Assembly (NCBI RefSeq): GCF_017377715.1
Contig: NZ_JAFVMF010000016.1
Coordinates: 1-64,000, forward strand
Source: Acetobacter sacchari
GTDB taxonomy: Bacteria > Pseudomonadota > Alphaproteobacteria > Acetobacterales > Acetobacteraceae
Reading direction: 5' to 3'
Length of the DNA stretch: 64,000 nucleotides
Below are positions 27,471-37,257 of the stretch, in pieces. A model generated the notes under the pieces. The model did not search any database. It was given only the letters and a program-made list of their open reading frames with translations, and was not told where the DNA came from. The position numbers and the translations under genes were made by a program. Each line of letters starts with the position of its first letter. Position 1 is the stretch's first letter.

Positions 27471-28115
27471 ATGGCGTCTGCTCCGATGGAGCGGAGCCAG
27501 CACCGGAGCACGATTATTTCCGACATGTTTTCCCTCGCCGCCATCACCGCTCTCGCTCAGGTGGTGCTGATCGACGTCACGCTCGCTGGCGACAACGCCA
27601 TCGTCGTCGGCCTCGCCGTTCGCCGCCTCGCCGCCGAACAACGACGTATCGCGGTCATCGTCGGCGTCGCGGCGGCCGCCATCATTCGACTGGGCCTGGC
27701 GCTCATCGCCACGCAGATGCTTGCGATCATTGGCCTGCGGCTGGCGGGAGGATTGCTGCTGTTATGGGTCTGCTGGCGCATGTACCGCGAATTGCGCGGA
27801 CCGGATCATCACACTGACGACGCGACTCCGGCGCCCGGCGCACTGCGGGCGGCGATATTCCGAATTATCGTCGCCGACCTGTCCATGAGTCTCGACAACG
27901 TGCTCGCGGTCGCAGGCGCTGCAGCGGAGCACACCTGGGTGCTCGTCACCGGCCTTGCTTTCTCGGTCCTGCTGATGGCCGTCGCGGCGTCGCTGATCGC
28001 GCGCCTGCTCGAACGTTTTCGCTGGATCGCGTGGCTGGGACTGCTGGTCGTGCTCGGCGTGGCCATTGAACTGATTATCCGTGGCGGCAACGACGTCTGG
28101 GGCGTGATGCATTGA
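27471..28115 (+). CDS. TerC/YjbE-type integral membrane protein
   Basis: 214 aa as read from 27471, or 196 aa from the ATG at 27525, where family proteins normally start; neither has a strong ribosome binding site. Six to seven membrane helices with the two family signatures LIDVTLAGDNAIVVGLAVRR near the N-terminus and IVADLSMSLDNVLAVAGAA in the middle. Their conserved acidic/Asn residues are thought to bind a metal. Related proteins are linked to manganese or calcium export and metal insertion in exported proteins. No yybP-ykoY riboswitch is visible in the 70-base gap to cysG. Its stop overlaps the TTG start of slt. Confidence 0.85.
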   Translation: MASAPMERSQHRSTIISDMFSLAAITALAQVVLIDVTLAGDNAIVVGLAVRRLAAEQRRIAVIVGVAAAAIIRLGLALIATQMLAIIGLRLAGGLLLLWVCWRMYRELRGPDHHTDDATPAPGALRAAIFRIIVADLSMSLDNVLAVAGAAAEHTWVLVTGLAFSVLLMAVAASLIARLLERFRWIAWLGLLVVLGVAIELIIRGGNDVWGVMH

Positions 28116-30100
28116 AGAAATCGTTCCTGCACGCCGGGGTAGCCAGCGCAGTCCTTCTGTCGTCCTGCGCCGGAGCGCCCGACCCCGCTGATCCGCCCGC
28201 CTACTCCGCTCCCGCCATAACGACCGCGCCGACGGTTCCGACACAGCCAGTCGCTGTCGTGTCGATGAAGCTGACAGATCGGCTAACCGTCTGGCGGCAG
28301 CTCGTCGCTCCGTCTCCCGGCGAGATTCCCGCGTCGACATATGCGCAGTTTCTCGCCACCAAACCGGTCTGGCCGCACTGGAAGCTGATCGAAACGCGTT
28401 TCCAGAAAGCGCTGGCCGACGAACCTGACGACGGCGTCGCCCGCTCGCTCTGCGCTTCGGCCTCGCTCAACGCTGCGCGCGCCCTGTCGCGGTGTGTCGC
28501 GGTGCTCGGCGCGACGCCCTCATTGCGGGCGGCCGGACGTGCGGCGTGGCGCGATGCGAACGACGGCGCGCAGGACGCGGCCTTGCTGCGCTCCCTCTTC
28601 GCGGCCGATCTGTCCACGCAGGATAACTGGGCTCGGTTTCAACGCGAGGAAAGATCCGGCCAACTGACGGCGGCGAGCCAGACGGCGCAGCTTCTTCCCG
28701 CCGATCTGGCGGCGCTTGCGACCGCCCGGGTCGCTTTCCACCGCAACGATCCCGGCGCGGAAGCGCTGCTCGCCAACGTGCCCGCAGCAAGGCGCAGCGA
28801 CCCGGTTCTCGCACTCGACCGCCTGCGTTGGCTGCGTAAGGCGGAGCGCCTCGACGATGCGCTGGCCCTGTGGAAATCCGAAGGCATGACGGCGGAGCGT
28901 CGCGCCAGCGAGGCTGGCGCTGCGACGGCCTTCTGGACTGAACGAGACGCCCTCGCCCGTGCGTTGCTGGCGCAGGGTCGCGACGCGGACGCTTTCGCAA
29001 TCGCCGACGACGCAATGCCCGCGACGGACGTCCACAGCGCTGACGCCGCATTCCTGAGCGGCTGGATCGCATTGCGACGACTCCACGACGCGACGACGGC
29101 CACACAGCACTTCACAACCGTCGCGCAGTCTCGATCGCTGATCGTTCGCAGCGGAGGCTATTACTGGCTCGGCCGCGCGCGTACGGCGGCGGGCGACGCT
29201 GCGGGAAGCGAGGCCGCATGGCGGCAGGCTTCGCAATGGCCGCAGACGTTCTACGGACAGATGGCGATCTCGGCGCTGGCCCATGATGGCGCCACCCTGC
29301 TTTCTCCCGGCTCAGTGCCCGCGTCCGTCAAGACGGCCCTGCAGCGGTTCGATGCGTCCGGAGATCCGGTTGCGTCGTCCGTCGCCGTGCGGACAATCGC
29401 CAGCAGCGATCTGGCGCAGGCCGCGCGCATTCTCGTAGCGTGGGGCGACAAAAGACACGCGCGCGAATTTCTGACGATGCTGCTCGGGCAGACGACGAAC
29501 GCGGGAGAGCGCAGCGCTCTGGCCGCTTTCGCGACGCGGCTCGGGTTGCAGGACGTTGCCGTCGCCGTGGCGCGGCGGGACGGGCGAGAGGGCCTTGCTC
29601 TTCCCGCTCTGGGCTGGCCCGCGCCAGTGACGCCGCCGCCCTCCTCCCTTCCCCCCGGTTTCGCGCTCGGTCTGATGCGGCAGGAAAGCAGCTTCGACCC
29701 CGAAATCGCCAGTGGTTCCGGGGCTATCGGCCTCATGCAGCTTCTGCCCGGCACGGCGCGCGACATGGCGCGGCTCGTCTCGCGCAATGGCGGCGGTTCG
29801 ATCGCCGTCGATGGCGGCACGCTACGCGATCCATCGATCAATATGCAGCTTGGCACGACATATCTCGGGCAGATCTATGACAAGTTCGGCGGGGTCGCGC
29901 CTTACGCCGCCGCCGGTTACAACGCCGGTCCGCACCGCGTCAGCCAATGGCTGGAATCGGCCGGAGACCCCGCGCGAACGGGCGGCGATCAGGACGCGAT
30001 GCTCGACTGGATCGAGACCATTCCTTACACGGAAACGCGCGGCTACGTCATGCGCGTGTGGGAGAACATGACGATATACGCCGTCAAGAACCCGTCATGA
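28112..30100 (+). CDS. slt: Lytic murein transglycosylase, lipoprotein form
   Basis: 662 aa, starting with TTG at 28112 that overlaps the stop of the TerC-like gene (TTGA). The N-terminus (MKKSFLHAG...VLLSSC) is a lipoprotein signal with lipobox LSSC, so the enzyme is probably anchored in the outer membrane. A long alpha-superhelical region (about 60-500) is typical of Slt70. The C-terminal transglycosylase domain has the catalytic glutamate in ALGLMRQESSFDPE, GAIGLMQLLPGTA and APYAAAGYNAGPHRV. It cleaves peptidoglycan with 1,6-anhydro bond formation. mutS starts inside its stop codon (ATGA). Confidence 0.92.
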   Translation: MKKSFLHAGVASAVLLSSCAGAPDPADPPAYSAPAITTAPTVPTQPVAVVSMKLTDRLTVWRQLVAPSPGEIPASTYAQFLATKPVWPHWKLIETRFQKALADEPDDGVARSLCASASLNAARALSRCVAVLGATPSLRAAGRAAWRDANDGAQDAALLRSLFAADLSTQDNWARFQREERSGQLTAASQTAQLLPADLAALATARVAFHRNDPGAEALLANVPAARRSDPVLALDRLRWLRKAERLDDALALWKSEGMTAERRASEAGAATAFWTERDALARALLAQGRDADAFAIADDAMPATDVHSADAAFLSGWIALRRLHDATTATQHFTTVAQSRSLIVRSGGYYWLGRARTAAGDAAGSEAAWRQASQWPQTFYGQMAISALAHDGATLLSPGSVPASVKTALQRFDASGDPVASSVAVRTIASSDLAQAARILVAWGDKRHAREFLTMLLGQTTNAGERSALAAFATRLGLQDVAVAVARRDGREGLALPALGWPAPVTPPPSSLPPGFALGLMRQESSFDPEIASGSGAIGLMQLLPGTARDMARLVSRNGGGSIAVDGGTLRDPSINMQLGTTYLGQIYDKFGGVAPYAAAGYNAGPHRVSQWLESAGDPARTGGDQDAMLDWIETIPYTETRGYVMRVWENMTIYAVKNPS

Positions 30101-32964
30101 AATCGACGCGCAAGACAAGGGCCGCTCGGGAAGCGGCCATGGTGGATGCTGACGTTCATACCGACACTGCGCCGGAAAGCGCGACATCGCGTTCAGGCCA
30201 GCGACCATTCGGGCGTCCTTCCGGCCACGACGAGGATCGCGCCCTCGATCGTGCTCCTGAGGACGTCCCACCGGTCGCATACCCTCCCGGACGTCCGAGC
30301 GCCGAGGGCGCGTCGCCCGCGATGGCCCAGTGGTTCGCGCTGAAGTCTGAAAACCCAGACATGCTGCTGTTCTTTCGCATGGGGGATTTCTACGAACTGT
30401 TCTTCGACGATGCGGCGGCGGCGGCGGCGGCGCTGGATATCGCGCTGACCGCGCGCGGATCTCACGCAGGAACCCCCATCCCCATGTGCGGCGTGCCGGT
30501 GGGCGCGGCGCCCGCCTACCTGTCCCGGCTGATCCGGCGCGGCTTTCGCGTCGCCATCGCAGAACAGACGGCGGAAGCGCCAAAAGCCCGCGCGGGCAAA
30601 GCCCCTGCCCAGAAAGGCCCGCTGCCTCGCGCGGTCGTCCGTCTGGTGACCCCCGGCACTCTGACGGAAGACGAACTTCTGGAAGCAGGACGCTCAAACC
30701 TGCTGGTCTCGCTTGCAACCGTCGCCGGCCGCAAGGGCGCAGTCGCCGCCCAGTGGGGCTCTGCATGGATCGACATCTCGACCGGACAATTCGAAACCGC
30801 CGCCTGCGAGGCCACGGATCTGGAACATCTTCTCGCCCGGCTCGACCCGGCGGAAATCCTCGCCCCGGCTGATCTGTCCCTTGGCGATTACGAACCGCGC
30901 CGCGCCAGCGCATTCCCGGCTCCCGCCGCCCACACCGCACGGACGCGGCTCGCCGAAGCCTTCGGCGTCGCCAGTCTTGACGCCTTCGGGACGTTCGGAG
31001 ACGCCGAGGCCGCCGCTGCGATGGCCGCCGTCGATTATGTCCGCCGCTCGCAGGCGGGCGCCCTGCCCCGCCTCGGCCACCCTGTTCCTCAGTCCGAACG
31101 CGGCTCGCTCGGCCTCGACCCGGCGACGCGCGCCAGCCTCGACCTGCTGCGCGCACGCGACGGCGGGCAGGAGCATACGCTGTTCGCTGCGGTCGATCGC
31201 ACCGTCACCGCGGCGGGCGCCCGTCTTCTCTCGCAGTGGATCGCTTCGCCGCTGACCGATGTCGCGTCGATATCCGCCCGACAGGAATGCTGGGACTGGA
31301 TGCGCCACGCGACAGGCAAGCCCGAAGCATTTCGCGCTGTCCTTCGCGGCGCGCCCGACATCGATCGCGCGCTTGGCCGCCTTTCTGTGGGGCGCGGACA
31401 GCCACGTGATCTGGCCGCCCTGCGCGACGGAGTCCGGGCCGCACATGAGGCGGCCGCCTTGACGCCGGAAGGCAAGCACGCAGGCAAGACACTTCCGCCG
31501 CTTCTGGCCGAAGCGTTCGAGGCGATGCGCGGATGCGTCGCGCTGTTCGACCGGTTCGAAGCCGCGCTGTCGGACGAACTGCCCGCACGGATCGACGACG
31601 GCGGCTTCATCGTCACCGGGTTTGACGGAGAGCTGGACGCCCACCGGAGCCTGCGCGACGACTCACGGCGCGTCATCCTGTCGTTGCAAAACGAGTATGC
31701 GCAGCGTTTCGGCGTCGCCAGCCTGAAAATCCGCCACCACGCCCAACTGGGCTACGTGATCGAAGCGCCCACCGCTGCAGCCGCGAAACTGCGCGACGTG
31801 CCTGAACTTTCATTCCGGCAGGGCACGGCGAGCGCCGCACGGTTCTCGACCGCGGAACTGGCCGACCTCGACTCCCGCATCTCCGAAGCCGCCGAGCGCG
31901 CCGCCGCACGGGAGCGGCAGATTTTCGCCGCCCTGACGCAGGAAGCTCTGATCGATCCGGGCCTGCCAGCACTCGCCGCAGCACTCGCCCTGCTCGACGT
32001 CGTTCAGTCCTGCGCCAGCCTCGCTGCTGGCGGCGCATGGAGCCGGGCGAAGGTCGAGGACGGAGAGGCGTTCGAACTCGAAGCGTGTCGCCACCCGGTG
32101 GTGGAGGCGGCGCTGGGCTCCGGCGTCCGCTTTACGGCCAATGCGTGCTCCCTTGCCCCGGAACGCCGGGTCATGCTGCTGACCGGCCCGAACATGGCGG
32201 GCAAATCGACCTTTCTGCGCCAGACCGCGCTCGCGGTCATACTGGCGCAGGCCGGGTTGCCCGTTCCCGCGAAATCGGCGCGGATCGGCGTCGTCGATCG
32301 TCTGTTCTCGCGCGTCGGCGCCGCCGACGACCTTGCGCGCGGACGATCAACCTTCATGGTCGAAATGACCGAGACAGCGGCGATTCTGAATCAGGCAGGC
32401 CCACGCTCTCTGGTCGTGGTGGACGAAATCGGGCGCGGCACTTCCACGCTGGACGGCCTGTCCATCGCCTGGGCTGTGCTGGAGGCCATGCATTCCACGC
32501 TGCGCTGCCGTGCCATTTTCGCGACGCACTTCCACGAACTGGCCCAGCTCGCGGAGACGCTTCCGCGTCTTTCCCCGCACACCATGGCCGTGCGCGACTG
32601 GAAGGGAAACGTCGTGTTCCAGCATGAAGTCGTAGCCGGAACCGCCCGTAAAAGCTGGGGCGTCCACGTCGCGAAACTGGCCGGCGTGCCCGGCCCCGTA
32701 GTCGATCGCGCGGCCCGGCTGCTGCGCGAACTGGAGCAGGATCACTCCGTCGGGCAGCGTCCCCTGCCGCTGTTCGAAGACCTTTCGCCGACGCCCGCAG
32801 CCCCCCCGGCCAGTTGCGAGGACGACGACGAAAGGGCAGATGAGGTCCTCGCGTTGCTGTCGCGCATCGACCCGGACTCCATGAGTCCGCGGGAAGCGCT
32901 GGACGCTTTATACGAGATCAAGAAAGCAATACTTGAAGCCAAGGGCCATTTGACCCGAGGATAA
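30097..32964 (+). CDS. mutS: DNA mismatch repair protein MutS
   Basis: 955 aa from the ATG at 30097, which overlaps the slt stop (ATGA); a longer frame inside slt is rejected. Recognises mismatches and, with MutL, starts strand-directed repair. After a hydrophilic 80-residue extension come the mismatch-binding domain with FFRMGDFYELFFDDA (Phe-x-Glu type contact), connector and clamp regions, and the ATPase with Walker A GPNMAGKST (about 696-704), VVDEIGRGTSTLDGLSIAWA and FATHFHELAQL. The N-terminal extension is longer than in E. coli MutS (853 aa). Seven GCG codons in a row (30412-30432) encode an alanine run next to the mismatch domain. Confidence 0.97.
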   Translation: MKSTRKTRAAREAAMVDADVHTDTAPESATSRSGQRPFGRPSGHDEDRALDRAPEDVPPVAYPPGRPSAEGASPAMAQWFALKSENPDMLLFFRMGDFYELFFDDAAAAAAALDIALTARGSHAGTPIPMCGVPVGAAPAYLSRLIRRGFRVAIAEQTAEAPKARAGKAPAQKGPLPRAVVRLVTPGTLTEDELLEAGRSNLLVSLATVAGRKGAVAAQWGSAWIDISTGQFETAACEATDLEHLLARLDPAEILAPADLSLGDYEPRRASAFPAPAAHTARTRLAEAFGVASLDAFGTFGDAEAAAAMAAVDYVRRSQAGALPRLGHPVPQSERGSLGLDPATRASLDLLRARDGGQEHTLFAAVDRTVTAAGARLLSQWIASPLTDVASISARQECWDWMRHATGKPEAFRAVLRGAPDIDRALGRLSVGRGQPRDLAALRDGVRAAHEAAALTPEGKHAGKTLPPLLAEAFEAMRGCVALFDRFEAALSDELPARIDDGGFIVTGFDGELDAHRSLRDDSRRVILSLQNEYAQRFGVASLKIRHHAQLGYVIEAPTAAAAKLRDVPELSFRQGTASAARFSTAELADLDSRISEAAERAAARERQIFAALTQEALIDPGLPALAAALALLDVVQSCASLAAGGAWSRAKVEDGEAFELEACRHPVVEAALGSGVRFTANACSLAPERRVMLLTGPNMAGKSTFLRQTALAVILAQAGLPVPAKSARIGVVDRLFSRVGAADDLARGRSTFMVEMTETAAILNQAGPRSLVVVDEIGRGTSTLDGLSIAWAVLEAMHSTLRCRAIFATHFHELAQLAETLPRLSPHTMAVRDWKGNVVFQHEVVAGTARKSWGVHVAKLAGVPGPVVDRAARLLRELEQDHSVGQRPLPLFEDLSPTPAAPPASCEDDDERADEVLALLSRIDPDSMSPREALDALYEIKKAILEAKGHLTRG

Positions 32965-33026
32965 CTTTCCACCGTGCGCACCGGGCATTCGCCCACCCCC
33001 GCCGATAGCCCGAGACCGATCCCACC

Positions 33027-35951
33027 TTGACGTCGACCTCCCTGAGCGATCCGTTCCCAGTCGCCGACATTGCGTCGGCCGCCCGCGACACGCTGACCCC
33101 GCAAAGCTTCGCCGCTGGCCTCGCCTCGGCCTTGCGCGAGGCTGCGCCTGGCGAACAGGCGACGCCCGGCCGCGAAGCCGCGCTGGCGATCTTCCGCCGC
33201 CATCTCGGCCGCTATCAGGCCGAGATCAGGACACGGTTCGAAAGCCGGGAAATCAAGGGCGTGCCCGCCGCGAAACAACTCGCGGCGTACGCCGACGAAC
33301 TGGTGCGCGCGCTCGCACGCTTCGCCAGCGAAACACTGGCGCCGGACGACGACCTGCTGGGGCAGATCGCCATCACGGCCACTGGCGGCTACGGCAAGCG
33401 TCTGCTTGCGCCGTTCAGCGATATCGACCTTCTGTTCCTTACCCCCGAAGCACCGTCGCCCGAAGTGCTCGCGCTGGTGGAATACGTCCTCTACTTCCTT
33501 TGGGATCTAGGCCTGAAAGTCGGGCACGCCACACGGTCGATCCAGCAATGCATCGAACAGGCCGAAGCCGACACCACCGTCCGCACCGCCCTGCTCGACG
33601 CACGCCTGCTGATCGGCAATCCCACGCTGTTCGCGATGTTCGAAGCCCGCTTCATCGTGGCATGCGTCGAGGCAGGGTCCGCCCGCTTCGTCGCAGACAA
33701 ACGCGCGGAACGCACCGAACGGCACCGCCGGTTCGGCGACAGCCCGTACATGGTCGAGCCGAACATCAAGGAAGGTCGCGGCGGCCTGCGCGACATGCAG
33801 ACGCTATACTGGATGTGCCGGTACAGCTTCGGCACCCGCCACGTCTCTGACCTGCTGGCCCCGGATTTCACCCGCCTCGGCCTGCTGACGGAACAGGAAG
33901 CCGCACGCGCCCGCCGGTCGTGGGACTTCCTGTGGACCGTGCGCCTGCACCTGCACTACGTCGCCGGGCGCGCCGAAGATCGCCTCACTTTCGACATGCA
34001 GCCCGTCGTCGGCGGACGCATGGGATACACGCGCCACGGCCGCCAGAACGGCGTCGAACGCTTCATGCGCCACTACTTCCTGACCGCGCGCGAGGTCATG
34101 CGCCTGACCCACGTGCTGGAGCCGACGGTCATGCGCCTGTCGCTCGGCCCCGCCGCCAACACCATGAAGGCGGACGAGGCGATGCGCGACGCCGGGTTCA
34201 CGCTGCTGGACGGGCAGATCCTGCCCGCGAAAGGCGTGTCCTTCGACGAAGAGCCTATCCGGATGCTCGAACTGCTCGAATGGTCGCGCAATCGGCACAT
34301 TCCGATCCACCCCCTCGCCCGGCAGCAGCTGATCCGCTGGGAGCGCCGCGCCGCGTCGCTGCGCGAAGACGCACACGCCTCTGACATTTTTCTTACGCTG
34401 CTGTGCGGCGACAGGCCGGACGAGCGCCCGCATCGCGCCCGACGCCCCGGCGCAAAAGAAGAAACACCGGATCAGCCGGAGAAAAAGCAGCTCGACCACG
34501 CGCACTGGCTGCGCATCCTCAACGAAACCGGGCTGCTCGGCGCGCTGATCCCGGACTGGTCGCGCATCGTAGGCCAGATGCAGTTCGACACGTACCACGT
34601 ATTCACCGTGGACGAGCACACGATCGAGGCGATCCGTATCCTCGGCTGCCTCGAACGCGGCAAGATGGCCGACGAAATCTCCGTCGCCTATGACCTTGCG
34701 CGCGATATCCAGTCGCGGCGCGCGCTGTATATGGCCGTTCTGCTGCACGACATCGCCAAGGGACGCGGCGGCGACCACTCGGAGCTTGGCTCCGAAGTCG
34801 CGCTGGAGCTTTGCCCCAAGCTGGGACTGTCGGGCGAGGAAACCGAGACCGTCTCCTGGCTGGTCCTGCATCATCTGCTGCTTAGCCACACGGCGTTCCA
34901 GCGCGATATCGACGACCCGAAAACCATTCTCGATATTGCAGACGTCGTGCAGTCGCCGGAGCGTCTGCGCCTGCTTCTGCTGCTGACCATCGTGGACATG
35001 CGCGCCGTAAGTCCGCGGGTGTGGAACGCATGGAAAGCCACCCTGCTGCGTGAACTCTACACGCGCGTCGCCGAAGTGCTGGAAGGCGGCCTGGCCACGC
35101 CCGAGCGCGATGCCCGCGTGGCCCACAGCAAGGCGATGCTGGCCGAGCTGATGGAAGAAGACGGCGTCTCCCAGCCCGATATCGAACACTTCCTCGGCCT
35201 CGGTTACGCCAGTTACTGGCTGTCCTTCGATCAGGAGACGCAGCTTCGCCATGCGCGCCTGATCCGCGAAGCCGACGCGTGCTCCGCCCCCTTCGTCATT
35301 GAGACGCAGCCCCTGCCCGCGCGCGGCGTGACGGAAGTGACGATCCACACTGAAGACCATCCCGGCCTGTTCTCGCAGATCGCAGGCGCGATGGCGCTGG
35401 CGGGCGCGTCCATCGTCGATGCGCGCATCCATACGCTGACCAACGGAAGGGCGCTCGACACGCTGTGGATTCAGGACGCGTCGGGAGAGGCGTTCGACAA
35501 GCCGGAGCGTCTGGCGAAGCTGTCGCATAGCGTGGAGCGCGCATTGCGCGGCGATCTGGACATCCGCGCCGCCATCGCCGAGTCCGCGCCCGCGCAGATG
35601 CATATGCGCACCCGCGCCATCCATGTGCCGCCGCGCGTAGTGATCGATAACCGGGCCTCGAACTCCTACACCGTTATCGAGATCAACGGGCGCGACCGAC
35701 CCGGCCTGCTGTTCGACGTCACCGGCGCGCTGAATGAACAAAAGTTGCAGATCGCGTCAGCGCACATCACGACCTACGGCGTGCGCGCGGTGGACGTGTT
35801 CTACGTCAAGGACCTGTCGGGCATGAAGGTGACGGACGAACGGCGCCTGCATGATATTCGCGAGCGGTTGCTGACGGGGTTGCGGCATGTGGAGGCGAAG
35901 TTGACCACGGGGTATGCGGCTTATGATATGGTTCGGGCGATGCAGGCTTGA
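33027..35951 (+). CDS. glnD: Bifunctional PII uridylyltransferase/uridylyl-removing enzyme
   Basis: 974 aa, starting at TTG 33027; no upstream ATG exists in frame, and the ribosome binding site is weak. Senses glutamine and adds or removes UMP on PII proteins, setting nitrogen status. Domains in order: nucleotidyltransferase (about 112-135, GGYGKRLLAPFSDIDLLFL), a GlnE-like helical part, an HD phosphohydrolase (LLHDIAKGRGGDHSELG), and two C-terminal ACT domains (VTIHTEDHPGLFSQIAGAM and IEINGRDRPGLLFDVTGAL). Full length. It follows mutS by 62 bases on the same strand, an order seen in other acetic acid bacteria. Confidence 0.96.
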   Translation: MTSTSLSDPFPVADIASAARDTLTPQSFAAGLASALREAAPGEQATPGREAALAIFRRHLGRYQAEIRTRFESREIKGVPAAKQLAAYADELVRALARFASETLAPDDDLLGQIAITATGGYGKRLLAPFSDIDLLFLTPEAPSPEVLALVEYVLYFLWDLGLKVGHATRSIQQCIEQAEADTTVRTALLDARLLIGNPTLFAMFEARFIVACVEAGSARFVADKRAERTERHRRFGDSPYMVEPNIKEGRGGLRDMQTLYWMCRYSFGTRHVSDLLAPDFTRLGLLTEQEAARARRSWDFLWTVRLHLHYVAGRAEDRLTFDMQPVVGGRMGYTRHGRQNGVERFMRHYFLTAREVMRLTHVLEPTVMRLSLGPAANTMKADEAMRDAGFTLLDGQILPAKGVSFDEEPIRMLELLEWSRNRHIPIHPLARQQLIRWERRAASLREDAHASDIFLTLLCGDRPDERPHRARRPGAKEETPDQPEKKQLDHAHWLRILNETGLLGALIPDWSRIVGQMQFDTYHVFTVDEHTIEAIRILGCLERGKMADEISVAYDLARDIQSRRALYMAVLLHDIAKGRGGDHSELGSEVALELCPKLGLSGEETETVSWLVLHHLLLSHTAFQRDIDDPKTILDIADVVQSPERLRLLLLLTIVDMRAVSPRVWNAWKATLLRELYTRVAEVLEGGLATPERDARVAHSKAMLAELMEEDGVSQPDIEHFLGLGYASYWLSFDQETQLRHARLIREADACSAPFVIETQPLPARGVTEVTIHTEDHPGLFSQIAGAMALAGASIVDARIHTLTNGRALDTLWIQDASGEAFDKPERLAKLSHSVERALRGDLDIRAAIAESAPAQMHMRTRAIHVPPRVVIDNRASNSYTVIEINGRDRPGLLFDVTGALNEQKLQIASAHITTYGVRAVDVFYVKDLSGMKVTDERRLHDIRERLLTGLRHVEAKLTTGYAAYDMVRAMQA

Positions 35952-36052
35952 GGAAGCATTAAACATTTTTATTTGACGTAAGCGCAGGCGGTAATTCAGC
36001 CATTAAAATGACATCGGGGCAAGCGTGACTTAACTTAACCAATCAAAACAAA

Positions 36053-37243
36053 ATGGTTATTATGACAAATATCTCGTTCTCTAATCTTGAAAATGCACCC
36101 CTCATAGTCGACGCCACATACGAGAGCGATAGAAATAATACAAAAGTCATATCGTCTGAACCTTTATCCCGGCTGACGAAAACCGGGAACCAAGGTGGGT
36201 TTCGTTTTTCAGGAACAAAAGCGTCTCCAAAATTGGTCGTTCTCTATACAACATTAAATGAAATCGACTGGCCAGATTTTATAGATTATGAAAATGGCCT
36301 TCTCTATTACTATGGAGACAATCGAAAGCCGGGATCTGAATTACACACGGGCGGTCGTGGCGGAAACGAAATACTGCGCACTATTTTTGCTCTATCTCAC
36401 GGCACTGCGGCGGATCGAGCGCAAGTTCCACCACTGTTGGTTTTTTCGAAAGGAAATAAACATAGAGACGTAATTTTCCGGGGATTGGCCGTACCGGGAG
36501 CGAGTCACCTAGACTCCACCTCGGACTTGGTAGCAATTTGGAAGTCCATAGGCGGCAAACGATTTCAAAATTATAAGGCTGTGTTTACGATTTTAGATAT
36601 ATCTCGCATCAACAGAAAGTGGCTCAACGCCATAAATAATGGCGATACATTGGGAGAGGATTGCCCAAAACCATTTAGGGCGTGGGTAAAAAAACACCAT
36701 TTTGCGCCACTTAAAGCGCCACCAGTCACTAGAATAAGAACTCAGCAGGAACAGGCTGGAACAGATTTTCAACAAAGAATCGGACAGGCGATATACGAAC
36801 ACTTCAAGGACGATCCTATAAAATTTGAGGAATTTTCTGCCTTTATCGTAGAAAAGATGGATTCTAACGTCACATCCTTAGAGTTAACAAGACCCAGCAA
36901 AGATGGGGGACGAGATGGGATTGGACAATATCGTATAGGAAAAACACAAAATTGTATCCACGTTGACTTCGCCCTGGAGGCAAAATGTTACGAACCCAGT
37001 TCCGGTCTCGGGGTCAAAATTCTCTCGCGCCTTATTTCGCGTTTAAGACACCGACAATTTGGAGTTTTGGTTACGACAAGTTTTTTGGGAAGCCAAGCTT
37101 ACCAGGAGTTAGTCGAAGATCGTCACCCCATTGTCATCTGCTCCGGTGGAGATGTCGCTGACATCCTCACTAAAACTGTACGCTTAAGAGGCGCTCGCGA
37201 CACATCAGCGTGGCTACGGGAGCATTTTCCAATCAAGAAATAA
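36053..37243 (+). CDS. Solitary modification-dependent restriction endonuclease, MspJI/AspBHI-like
   Basis: 396 aa. The N-terminal half (about 15-200) contains DYENGLLYYYGDNRKPGSEL and GGRGGNEILRTIF, as remembered for the AspBHI-type SRA-like domain that binds 5-methylcytosine. The C-terminal half is a Mrr-like PD-(D/E)xK nuclease: GGRDGIGQY supplies the Asp, and EAKCYEP follows so that Asp and Glu are exactly 20 residues apart (D-X20-EAK). RLISRLRHRQFGVLVTTSF completes the core. No methyltransferase or specificity subunit lies nearby, as expected for a type IV/IIM enzyme cutting modified DNA. The gene is far more AT-rich than glnD beside it, indicating transfer. Start could be 36053 or 36062; no ribosome binding site is evident. 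Confidence 0.82.
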   Translation: MVIMTNISFSNLENAPLIVDATYESDRNNTKVISSEPLSRLTKTGNQGGFRFSGTKASPKLVVLYTTLNEIDWPDFIDYENGLLYYYGDNRKPGSELHTGGRGGNEILRTIFALSHGTAADRAQVPPLLVFSKGNKHRDVIFRGLAVPGASHLDSTSDLVAIWKSIGGKRFQNYKAVFTILDISRINRKWLNAINNGDTLGEDCPKPFRAWVKKHHFAPLKAPPVTRIRTQQEQAGTDFQQRIGQAIYEHFKDDPIKFEEFSAFIVEKMDSNVTSLELTRPSKDGGRDGIGQYRIGKTQNCIHVDFALEAKCYEPSSGLGVKILSRLISRLRHRQFGVLVTTSFLGSQAYQELVEDRHPIVICSGGDVADILTKTVRLRGARDTSAWLREHFPIKK

Positions 37244-37257
37244 AAAACTCTCGTCAC

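Noticed and set aside
30412-30432. Seven tandem GCG codons in mutS
   Set aside because: An in-frame alanine run in a surface segment; common in high-GC genomes and not a regulatory repeat.
33804-35741. 645-codon open frame on the minus strand inside glnD
   Set aside because: It is the antisense of glnD, kept open by GC-rich third positions; no family resemblance, and glnD is unmistakable.
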